Below, piece after piece: positions 1 to 9,770 of a stretch of DNA of 64,000 nucleotides (positions are counted from its first letter, which is position 1; the number at the start of each line of letters is the position of its first letter). Made by a program: the position numbers and the translations under genes. This DNA comes from Phlegmacium glaucopus (lineage: Eukaryota > Basidiomycota > Agaricomycetes > Agaricales > Cortinariaceae). The DNA is taken from NCBI GenBank assembly GCA_015039465.1, contig MU130027.1:1-64000 (forward strand). Reading direction: 5' to 3'. The notes beneath the pieces were generated by a model. It made no database searches and was not told the DNA's origin. It saw only the letters and a list, made by a program, of their open reading frames with translations.

Positions 1-99
1 GGCTGAAATCATAGATGATCATGCAGCTGACTCAAATCATAGAAAGACACTCGGCATCGGTTAGTGTCAAAACTTCAGGAGTCTATTTATTCTATAGTC

Positions 100-1537
100 C
101 ATTTGTTCCATAGCAACCACGCTGGTCGAGCGTTTTAAAGAGAGTGCAGACATGGTCAAGGAGACCGTGAAGTATTATGATCGTGTCACATCAACAATTG
201 CCGAAACCGATATTGCCGAGTGGACTGAATCTATTACGGCGGCAGAGGAGCGGAGACTCGTTGACCCGGCTGCAATGGACATCCTTGCCGCATGTCAACT
301 GGATTCCCTAGATTCTCAGCCCTCCACTCAAGACCATATCCTATCCATAGCTGAAGACTGGTGCCGACTGGCACTTTGTGTTGAAGAACGGCAGATTGAC
401 ATACAGGACCGGGTTAGACGGTTGGGAAAAGAACCGCGTGAAGATGACCGCCAAGAGGTTGAGCGGCTCCGACAGCTCTTGGCTGCTGAGCTTGCACAGG
501 TGTTGGCTTTACAGAATCAGGCCCTGGCAACATCAGGCCATTGGGAATATCGCCCATTTGCAGAAGACATGGATTTATTTGACAATCTGGATGACGATGA
601 CACTGATGCCGTTGCGGCCCAAGGCAATGACATGAATGCCACCCAGCCATTGAATGCCGATGCCACCCAGCCACTGACTGCCGATGCCACCCAGCCGTTG
701 ACTGGCCCGGAAGGTCAGCCACATGCCGCTCCACCCGTAAACAGTGAGGTATCAGCCCCTGAGCTCCACCAGGTAGTGATGCCATCCAACATGCTTGAAG
801 ATGGTCATCCTCTGCGTTCTGTAGAGCTTTCTCTCAGAAAGCAACAAGCCGAAAGATACCTGAATGCTCTGCGCGAAGCCATTGCTGACAAGTCCTTTCA
901 ATTTTCCCATGTTATGCGGCATGCGCCAAAGAAAAGTGTCCGCACCCGGGCTAGAACTATAGTTGGCAAACTCAATGACCGCATCTCCTTGTATAGCCGC
1001 ATTTATAAAAGATGCCGAGCGGCACTTGTCCTTCTGGGTGCCGATGAAGAAACACTATGCCGATTTCAATTACTCCAGTGAGAACATGTCAGCGCTAGTA
1101 CTACTATTCTTGATCCCAACCGGCCTGGTGCCTCATCCCTCCGTCTCTCTTGGATCTGGCAGACTTCGAGCAACCAAATGCCGCAGTCACCTGAGTCAGT
1201 CCATGAATGTAGGTCAACTTGAATTCATATACTGTTATTCACTCACACACTTTTTCCTTTAGTCAAACGGGTGCATTGGCTGAGGGCAAGGGCGCAAAAA
1301 AATAGGTGGAAGGAGGAACAGATTTTAGTTGGATATGAGATGGAGTGGTCAGTGAGGTATTTTCTTTATCGGGCAAAAGTATGGGAGGAACGCTGCAATG
1401 TTGCGGCACTAAGCCCGGGTGCCATTGCTTATGCCGCCCGTCAAAATGCCCGCTGGCGGCAGGTTGCTGCGGCAGCTGAGTCCCTGTTCAAAGTCAGGAT
1501 GTCCATCATATCACATGACAAGTTGACTTCTTGTTGA
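100..1537 (+). pseudogene. KDZ-type transposase gene, 3' part, broken by one stop
   Basis: This is the C-terminal part of a KDZ (Kyakuja-Dileera-Zisupton) transposase-like protein; the 5' part lies outside the window. An exon probably starts near 100, after a TTCTATAG acceptor, and is open to a TGA at 1079-1081. The same frame continues past the TGA through LSWIWQT to a GT-AG intron at 1209-1262. It then runs through VHWLRARAQKNRW and YAARQNARWRQVAA to the stop at 1535-1537. That tail is characteristic of Agaricomycete KDZ proteins. Residues about 165-190 of the first open stretch hold a short ATQPLTAD repeat. The TGA is best read as a mutated CGA. The family call rests on remembered motifs, so it is moderate. 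Confidence 0.65.
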
Positions 1538-1627
1538 ATTTGTAATCATTATCTTAATAACGATCATGTCCCCCCTGAATATTTTTAATGTTTATGATCT
1601 CCAAAACACTCCCTATCGCACAGATAC

Positions 1628-2023
1628 TGTAAGGAAGGTAGATGCTGCGAGTTCGAATGCCACGTATATCAAGAGATGACCAAAGGATGAGTTAAGCTGA
1701 TATCGCTACAGCTTAACCCTTGTTATGGTTGTCTAACGGGTTTTGGACTTCTTGAGCTTCTTAGTAGTACAACTTTAGTACTAGTTATGAGAGAGGAGGG
1801 AAGATAATCTATTGAATGTTTTTTATCTACTGTTTTTATACTAGTTCTAGGACAAAGCGGGGCACAGAATATGAGCCACAACAAAGCGAGGCCACTCGCA
1901 GAGTGGCCCGAAAGATACTAAAACGGGACATGAAAAGATAATGCGAAAGTCCTTCGTGACCGTGAGTCACGTGATGTGATACCCCTTTTGTAATCCGTAC
2001 TCGAAACTTCTCCATTCCTTACA
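1628..2023 (-). repeat. 3' LTR of the left gypsy element (396 bases)
   Basis: The LTR starts TGTAAGGAAGG and ends CCATTCCTTACA, giving TG...CA ends within an 8-base inverted repeat. Its first 95 bases recur directly at 9676-9770. Its remaining 301 bases recur, read backwards without complementing, at 13410-13110. The flanking target bases are ATAC at 1624-1627. Confidence 0.9.
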
Positions 2024-2036
2024 CCTCCCCCTCACT
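2024..2036 (-). other. Polypurine tract of the left gypsy element
   Basis: The minus strand reads GTGAGGGGGAGG directly against the 3' LTR. This is the expected place and composition for the plus-strand primer of an LTR retrotransposon. Confidence 0.7.
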
Positions 2037-5000
2037 TTGAATATCAACCATCCTTGGTTGCTCGCCTTGTACGTCTTCATTCTTCGTTATCGATTGTTGC
2101 TAATTCGTCGCTATCAATAATTTTAGTGATATCGATATTGTTTCGGGACCTTCGATAATACGGAATGATTCGGAATGCGGCGTATTTGTTTTTTGCTAAG
2201 GCTCCGTTTAGTTCTGCGAGTCGATAGGCCCCACTTCGAAGTCGTGCTGCTACCACCATAGGCCCATAGTACCTAGGCTTCCCTTTCCTCCCAACTTCTG
2301 CTTCAATCTTCTTATTCAAAACCAATACGAGTTCCCCGGGTTTAAAATCATAGTCGACAATGGTATTCTTGTGTTTCTTTTCGAATTCGTGGATAGATGC
2401 AAAACGACTTTTGAGGATCCGTTCGTGTACTTGGGCTAAATCTTTGTCTCTTCGTTCGAGTTGTCGTGCGCGCATACCCAGGAGTTCTCCATCGGAAAGT
2501 TTAGCTTCGATGTCCGGCAGTAGGTAAGTTGCCATCGTTATGTCGAACGGTAGCAGTGGTTCAATGCCGTGTACCATGTAGAATGGTGACTGACCCGTTG
2601 ATTTTTTTATAGTGATTCTTTCCGCCCAAAAAACGTATGGTACGCGTTCGTGCCAGCCTCTGATATCCCCATCCCCTGACTTGATAAGCGCTTCTCGTAC
2701 GGGCCGATGTGCAACTTCTATGGCACCATGTGACTGTGAGTTATATCCTGATACCCGAATATGCTTGACGTTGTATTTTGTTTGCAGGTAGTCGAGTGCT
2801 GCCAGGAACGGCGTTCCGTTGTCTGTTGTTATCTCCATTATCATCCCCCACCTACACAAGATCTCGTTGAATAGGAATTTGGCGATTGATTTTCCGTTTT
2901 CTTTTTGTAGCGACTGATACTCGGGCCATCCGGTGAGGCTACAGCGTGCCTGTACCAAGTACTTGTAACCGCCTGACTTGGGAAGGTGCATCGTGTCAAC
3001 GTGGCATTTGTGGAAGAGTGTAGCAGGGGTGGTCATGGTAGGTGGGATAACAACTTTTTGAGTGGATAAAAGCTGACAGATATGGCATGTATTGATGAAC
3101 CAGTGGACCGCGTCGTCAAGGAATGGCCACCAAAATCGATCAGTTAGTATTTTCCGTGTGGTGTAAAATCCTTTGTGGCCGATGCTGTCGTGCGTCGCGG
3201 TAAGCGTCTCCAATCGATCTTTTCCGAAAAGTACAATCTGATGTCGCCCATTTCGTTCCTGTCTCCATAGCTTGCCTCCTCGATAGAAGAATTTCGAAGT
3301 TTTCTTGATGAATAGGTCCCGTTTAGCGTGCGTGACGTCTCCTGGCAGTTGTAGAGTTTCTAAAAACCTCTGGATTTCTTTTAGCTCCTCTTCCCTCTCC
3401 CTTCCTTTCTCTGTGCTTGGAATATCTCCATCTATTGTCGGTTCTGCTCCTTTCCTTGTCAAGGCGCAAACGTCCCTTGTTTCTCCTGCTTCTTTTATTC
3501 CTGATGCTATCCACACTCCACACGTCAATAAGTCCTCCACCCAGTCCTCCGCCCCCTGCTCATCTTCATCTTCCTCCTCCTCGCCTCTTCGCCTCCTTGA
3601 CAATCCATCTGGTCCGTGAAACGTTCGTCCAGGAACGTGGACTAGTTTGAATGAGAACATCAAAATTGCTGCGATCCATCTGTTCATTGCCGCGTTCGGA
3701 TGCGCATCTGGGTTGTTAATCATTCCTCGTATGTATTTCGCATCCACCTCGACTGTGAGTACCCTGACACCTATGATATACAGTTTGGTTGCGTGTAGCG
3801 CTCAAAATAGACCGTATAACTCCAATTTGGCTTGCGAGTATCGGGCCTCACGTTCATTCCATGTGATGGATCCGAACCTTGCTGGGCGTCGTCGAGATTC
3901 GTCATCTACTTGTGCCAGGATATATCCAACTGCGATGTTTGATGAGTCCACGGATAGGATAACCTCGTTGTTCGTGGTGTAGTCGATCGGGCGGATGGCT
4001 GCGCAATTTGCCACTGCTTCTTTTAGTATGTCCATTGCCTTCCCATGTACCTCCTCCTTCCATTCAAACGTCACCTTTTTCTTTGTTAGCTCCACCAATG
4101 GTAACACTTTTCCTGCGAATCCGTCTATCCATTTCCTCACTACTCCTGCCACTCCAAGAAATCCTCGTACTTCCGTTGCGTTCTCGCAGGTGGGCCATGT
4201 CTGGATTTTCGCCACTATTGATTTGTCTGGGACCCGGCCTTCGTACGTTGAGAGTTGTCCTACAATTGTAACTTCTGGCTGACATAGGAATAGTTTCTTT
4301 GCTGATATCGTAGCTCCTGCATGTTTCAGCCGATGAAGGACTCGATTCACATCGTTTAGATGCTCCCAGATGAACCTTCGGATTCCCCTGTTCCCTTCCA
4401 TCACTTCATATTCATTATCCCCTGTCTCGTAGCGTGTCCTTGGTCCCAATACTGAAACATCATCTGAGAAGTTGGGTGCAATTTCCGTTTCGTCCTGTAA
4501 TATGAACGCGACATCATTATGGAATATCTGTAACGACCCAGTCCATCCTTGTGGGAGTACGGTTAGGCGATGGGTGCCAAGCGGGGTGTCGAATGTTGTG
4601 ACGTCCCGACTTCCCTCTGCTGTTGTCCGATGATCGTACCCTACGAATAAGTCCAAGGTGGTGTAAACTGATCTACCTGAGCATTGTTCCGCGTACTGAT
4701 CGATGATGGGTGGTTGCAGTACTTTTCTGTCCCCCACCAGATCTGATCAGATCTGATCAGAACTGCTCAGAACTGCTCAGAACTACTCAGAACTGTTCAG
4801 AACTGTTCAGAACTGCTCAGAACTGCTCAGAATCTAGAATCTGATCAAATTCTAAGGTCAACTTTCTTGGATCAAAATATTATTGATTTCAACTAATGTT
4901 ATTTATTTCATTAAAATAATAATAAAAGATATAATACCCCAATAAGGAGGGGTTGCTGGTCTCATTGTTGTAATCTACAAATAAATAAAAAATAAGCCCT

Positions 5001-5084
5001 GGGGTTGTCATTGTTGTTGTCTTCATAACCTATTAAATTAAATAAAAACCCATCATTATCATTGTAGGGGGAATAAGGACATAT

Positions 5085-5690
5085 ACTTGTTGTCATACAT
5101 GTGTATCTGTCATCATAGGCGCCTATTCGTTGTCATACATGTGTCTTCGTCGTCGTACACCCTTAGTTGTCATCGTACATGCCTATTCGTCGTTGTACAC
5201 GTGTAGTTGTCGTCGTAGGCGCCTATTCGTCATTGTACACATGTTTTCGTCGTCGTAGGCGCCTATTCGTCGTCATACACGTGTATTCGTTATCGTACAT
5301 GTATATTTGTCGTCGTACACCCGTATTTGTCGTCGTAGGCGCCTATTCGTTGTCGTACACGCGTTTTTATCATCGTAGGCGCCTATTCATTGTCATACAC
5401 GCGTATTTGTCGTTGTACATGTGTATTTGTTGTTGTAGGTGCCGATTCGTCGTCCTACACGTGTTTTCGTTGTCGTACACGTGTAGTTGTCATCGTAGGC
5501 ACCTATTCGTCATCGTACATGTGTATTTGTTGTCGTAGGCGCCTATTCGTCGTCCAACATGCGTATTCCTCATCGTAGGCGCCTATTTGCCATCGTACAC
5601 GTGTATTCGTCATTGTACATGTGTATTCATCATCGTAGGCGCCTTTTGTTGTCGTACACCTGTATTTGTTATCGTAGACCTATTATACAT
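5085..5690. repeat. 18-base minisatellite with alternating palindromic cores
   Basis: About 30 degenerate units of about 18 bases alternate between two forms: TCGTCGTAGGCGCCTATT and TCGTCGTACACGTGTATT. The centres GGCGCC and CACGTG are each self-complementary. Because 18 is a multiple of three the array stays open in a forward frame, which yields a spurious Arg/Val/Tyr-rich ORF. It lies wholly inside E1. Confidence 0.85.
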
Positions 5691-5846
5691 AATCTGTAAT
5701 TAGTGAAGGAGAATAGAATGAAATAAAAAATTCCCCCTGGTGAGGGGGGGTTACCGTTGTTGGTTTTGGTCCTTGTTGTTACGAAAATGGGTGTGTGGGG
5801 TAGTGTGAGAAACAGAGGACGAAATCAACAAACAGTGTTGTGCACA

Positions 5847-5925
5847 TCACATGTGGTCATGTGATCACACCCCTCGCACTGAACAAAATACACGATTTTG
5901 ATGGCAACAAGGCATTACCATCTTG
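5847..5925. repeat. Conserved core block of E1
   Basis: TCACATGTGGTCATGTGA at 5847-5864 is followed, after a 13-base spacer, by CTGAACAAAATACACGATTT and GATGGCAA. The same order and spacing occur in E2 at 16955-17025. The block is near-palindromic and is conserved although the flanking sequence is not, so it may be a protein-binding site or part of the element's replication or excision signals. Confidence 0.6.
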
Positions 5926-8900
5926 AGATTGTATAATTATATTATTTTTCTAGTTAAGTCAGGTGATTCATTTCCTAAGCTTGCAACTCAATTCTGCTCA
6001 GAATCTGCTCAGAAATGGTCAGATTCTGCTCGGAAATTGGTCAGACTTAGATCTGATCAGAATCTGCTCAGATAAATTGGCTCTATTACTGCCATTTGGG
6101 CTGGTAAATAATCTGACCAGAATCTGATCAGATCTGACCAATTCTGATCAGATCTGATCAGATCTGGTGGATGACAGCAAAGACCTCGGTGGTTGCGCAG
6201 CGTCCTTTACCGTAACCTCATTTAATGGACCAAGGTTGTGTACGATTCGTACGGTTCCGTCCTTTTTAGCGACGCAGAACCATTGGTGGCGATAGGAGCT
6301 GTTCCAAGGTTCGTATACTCCTGTTGCAACTTTCTTTTTGATCAGGTTGATGACTTCTTCCTGGATAGCTGGTGGGATTGGTAAATTTTTCTTGCACCAC
6401 GGCGTGTGTTCAACAACTGGAAACACCACAGGTGAGAAATAATCTTCTCTAAACCGCCCCTTCTCGTCCTCTGACCACGCCAATCCCATCTCATTTCCTT
6501 TTAGTACTGCCGCCGCTAATTTCCTCTCTTCCTCCCACAGAAATTCATTCTTCAAAACTCCCAAAATCTCCATTCTTTCCTCGGTCAACCGCTCTCCTGG
6601 TGTGAACATTGTAGGCTTGATAGATAGCTCTGGCAGGGTTTCCAAGGGGTTTTCAGGGAAGCGCCGGTGGATTTTTGCATATTCTGGCATCGTAGTGGCT
6701 ACTGGGTGGATTTTTTTTGCGACCTTTTTGTAAACGAGCACATGCTTGGTGGGGCTGTAATGAAATGTCGATGATAATATGGTATTGGCTATTGATGCTG
6801 GGGCGTTGGTCCGTTGGTCTGATAAGGTTGTGTCCGTGACCGTGCGTGATGTTTGATTCATAAACAATCCGTGGATTTCCTCTGCCTGCCATGCTCTCGC
6901 TACGTCCTCCACACATCGATATGTGAACACTCCTTTCTCCTCGCTTGTCGTTCTTGCTTTCGTCGAGATCACCTTTGATTTGGCCCTGTTGCATGGATCA
7001 TGTACCATAACATCCACTCTTCCATCCCCATGCTCGACTCGTCCTAGCAACACACTCTTCTGCCATGGCCGGCCCAGCAACAGTTTGAAGGGGGCGTTTG
7101 GGACCACATACGCATGCACCCATGTTGTTATGTCTCCGACTACCAGCTCCAAGTACTCGGCACACCCTTCCATCGCTTCTCGACTTCCATTCGTGGCCTG
7201 CATCATCATCAACCTCTGCCAGTTCACCTCAAACCCCAGCTCCTCCCACAAGTCCTTTCTCACCGCTACAATTTCTGATCCTTCATCCAGCAACCCCCAC
7301 TTGGTTGCTTTTCCTTTTAAGGTAACTTCAATTTCTCGCAATGGCGTGCAAAATTCCAGCGGCGATATCATCTTTTGAAAACTTGTTACTTGTGCTGATG
7401 GCGCTGGGGTGTGTGATATATGTGGGGCTCGAACGGTTCGTAATTGTTCTACCACTGCTTTCCGTACGTCGCCGCTAAGAGATACAATATCACCGACAGT
7501 GACGTTGGGAATTACCGCGTCCAGGATCCGTTCTAGGAGTTTGTTGGCTGCTTCTGGGTCGGCAATCTTTGCTTCGTATGCGTATGCTCGTTCCTTGCCC
7601 TGCGGTTTCACTCCTCCTTCAGTCCCTTGCCTCAATTTTCCATTTGTGACGGCGTTTTCCTCCTTCCTTCCCATTGCTCTGGTCGCAATGTAACTTCTTG
7701 CTACATCAGTCAACCTTTCTAAGTCTTCGAACGCACTCCACACTATCTCCTCCTCATCTTGTCCCAACTCTACCCCATTGTCCCTTGTGTCTCCATCGTA
7801 TTCTCCATTCCCTCTTTCGACTCTTGTTTTCTTCTCCGATACACTCCCTTCAACTTTGTTGGTGACCTCCTCCATCATAACACATGCCGTACTCTGGTAG
7901 AATGCCGCTGTCGCAACTGGCTGGCTGTCCAATGGTCCCCCGCATCGTGCATCAACAGCTGCCTTCATTCCGCTTGGGCTATAACCAATCAACGATCCAT
8001 CGAAGAACACAATTTTTCCATCACTCGCATATATGATCCTCCCAGCTTTGATGTACGCGATGACGTCAGGGCAACTTCTGATCCTGCAACCGGGTTTTCG
8101 ACAGAAGAAACAGTCTGATGGGTGGTTTCGGTTGGCCGGCCTGCTGGGATAGTTGTGTTGGAGTGCAGCCATGACCGGTGCAGATGGAGAGCTTTGTTGG
8201 TTAGATGCCACTGTGGCTATTTGTACACGGGTCCATCCAGCTGGTAGTGGGAGGTGTTCTGCGACGGTTGGTGCCGTAAACTGGAGCTTGGCGAATGTGG
8301 CCGCGTACAGCGTGTCGGAAACCCTGAGTGATGTCAACTGTGTTGTCAACTCTCCTATTTCATCAATGTCGCTTTTTTTCTTCTTTCCACCTGTCACTAT
8401 GTGTTTCGTCTCAACTCTGTTCTTTCCTCCTCTCTTCTTCTTTTTCTTCTTCTTCTTCCTCTCGTCCTCACTGCTTTCTGACTTGCTCTCCTCCTCGGAA
8501 CTGCTATCCCTTTCTGATTCCTCACTCGTCGATGTCTCTTCCTCTGAACTTGAATCCTCCTTCCTCCGCTTCTTTTTGTCTCTGGCTATCTTCTCAAGTT
8601 TCTTGGCTATCGGGTCGTCGTCTTCAGCATCAAAGGCATCCTCGGAAAAGATGTGTCGTCCTGCGGCTAAGGCTTGATCGATTGGTGGTGCAGTAGTGCG
8701 TGCTCGTGTGGGGTCGAGTAGGTCAAGCCGCTGCGAAATCAGCTTCCGTGCACCTTCCGGTAGCCCGTACCAAAAATGCCGGTTCATTTCGGACTCGCTG
8801 ATAACCGTCTTTTTCTGTAACCACAATCCCATTGGACGGAATTTGGCATAGTACTCGGTAAGTCGTTGTTCCGTCACTTTCTTTGTTACATTTTTCTCCG

Positions 8901-9655
8901 TTAGACGTTCGAGCTGGCGACGCGTATATTTCTCTCCTTCCTTTGCTCCTGGGTACTGGTCCAGTACTGACTTCTTGAATATCTCGTAGTTCTGTTCCTC
9001 GTACCCTCCCAAGGTCTTCCAAAACTGTCGAGTCGGCCTTTCATCCACGTACTTCAACACCCACTTCAACTTCTCCTCATCCTTCAATCCTGCCGCTTTT
9101 GCACACTCCTCAAAATCCTCGAAAAATTCCGCTAACCCTCTTATATCTCCTTTGTACTTGGGGCTGTGCCGTTTGCCCGGCTCTGGCATCGCTCTCGTGG
9201 ACATGTTTGTTGTCGCTTCCTCTGATACTGTGTCTCGTTGTTGCACGTTTGTTTCGCCTGGTGAGTCTTTCTCTTTACTCGCTGTTATTATCTCTCTGCT
9301 TGTTACTCTCTCTTCGCTTGTCACTCTCTCTTCTCTTGTTTGTTCCGAGTAGGCAAGGCCGCTGTTGCCACTCTCGGTACTTCTCTTAGTTAAAACTGGC
9401 GCTGGGTTCTGTAGGACCGTTTCTTCGGGCCACAAAAATCGTTGCACTCTAGCTGGGATCGGGGGTGTTCTTGGTGTATTTACTGATGATGTGGATGTTG
9501 TGGCACGTGTGGAAGGGTTGTTTAGGCCCTGTCGGAATGGCAGAAGATGTGTGGGTGGTTTGGAAACGCGTTCGCTACTCCTGGTAGGCGGCGGCAGTTT
9601 CGGAGAATGGGGTGGGGGGGGGGGTTATGGGAGGGCGGCTGTCTCAGTGATTTGT

Positions 9656-9673
9656 GGTTCGTGGTGGGCTCCA
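9656..9673 (-). other. Putative tRNA primer-binding site of the left gypsy
   Basis: On the plus strand GGTTCGTGGTGGGCTCCA ends in CCA, like a tRNA 3' end with its T-loop GGTTCG. It lies two bases inside the 5' LTR, as expected for priming of minus-strand DNA. The tRNA type was not identified. Confidence 0.6.
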
Positions 9674-9675
9674 GA

Positions 9676-9770
9676 TGTAAGGAAGGTAGATGCTGCGAGT
9701 TCGAATGCCACGTATATCAAGAGATGACCAAAGGATGAGTTAAGCTGATATCGCTACAGCTTAACCCTTG
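9676..9770 (-). repeat. Start of the 5' LTR of the left gypsy
   Basis: These 95 bases match 1628-1722 exactly. The LTR then stops abruptly at 9770. Its missing 301 bases are found, written in reverse order, at 13410-13110. Confidence 0.9.

Larger units (their letters stand above)
4709..6195. mobile_element. Non-autonomous DNA transposon E1, nested in gypsy RT
   Basis: The insert is 4717-6187, flanked by GGTGGTTG at 4709-4716 and 6188-6195 (9 bases if the following C is counted). Its ends are CAGTACTTTTCTGTCCCCC and, reverse-complemented, GAGGTCTTTGCTGTCATCC. Both subterminal regions (about 4738-4850 and 5990-6170) are built from short repeats such as GATCAGATCTGATCAG and CAGAACTGCT. Inside are C-run/G-run hairpins, an 18-base minisatellite and a palindromic block shared with E2. 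It has no believable coding sequence and would need a transposase from elsewhere; a KDZ-like source is only a guess. Confidence 0.8.
2077..9620 (-). pseudogene. gag-pol polyprotein of the left gypsy element (split by an insertion, one stop)
   Basis: One reading frame on the minus strand carries gag, protease, RT, RNase H and integrase. Gag is acidic and ends with a Lys-rich run. A zinc-finger-like CFFCRKPGCRIRSC (near 8105) has Cys where a gag knuckle normally has His. A protease-like LLDEGSEIV lies near 7290. The RT begins at about 6420-6200 and is cut by the insertion at 4717-6187. It resumes at 4708 with TLDLFVGYDH and a catalytic motif FSDDVSVLG. Excising the insertion and one 8-base duplicate restores the frame. 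A TGA at 3802-3804 interrupts RNase H where relatives have Arg. Integrase (HHCC near 3195-3080, then D-D-E) ends at 2077. No clear ATG was found; the frame is open upstream to about 9620, next to a poly-C run. Confidence 0.8.
1628..9770 (-). mobile_element. Ty3/gypsy LTR retrotransposon, full length but interrupted
   Basis: The element reads on the minus strand. Its 3' LTR is at 1628-2023. Its 5' LTR starts at 9676 and continues in the mirror-reversed block (13410 down to 13110). Between them lie a polypurine tract, one gag-pol reading frame and a tRNA-like primer-binding site. LTR ends are TGTAAGGA and TCCTTACA. The bases ATAC precede the left LTR and, once the mirrored block is read backwards, follow the right LTR, giving a 4-base target duplication. 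The two LTRs are identical as far as I can compare them, so insertion was recent. Even so, the element already carries a nested 1.47-kb insertion (4717-6187) and an in-frame TGA at 3802. Confidence 0.85.

Noticed and set aside
5167..5578. Arg/Val/Tyr/Cys-rich ORFs on the plus strand
   Set aside because: They are translations of the 18-base minisatellite in E1, which stays open because its period is a multiple of three.
5085..5690. Possible CRISPR-like array
   Set aside because: Units are contiguous and degenerate with no spacers, and the genome is fungal.
6923..9389. Plus-strand ORFs opposite gag-pol (for example 6923-7378 and 8153-8677)
   Set aside because: Antisense shadows of the polyprotein, Ser/Leu/Phe-rich from the Glu/Lys-rich coding strand.
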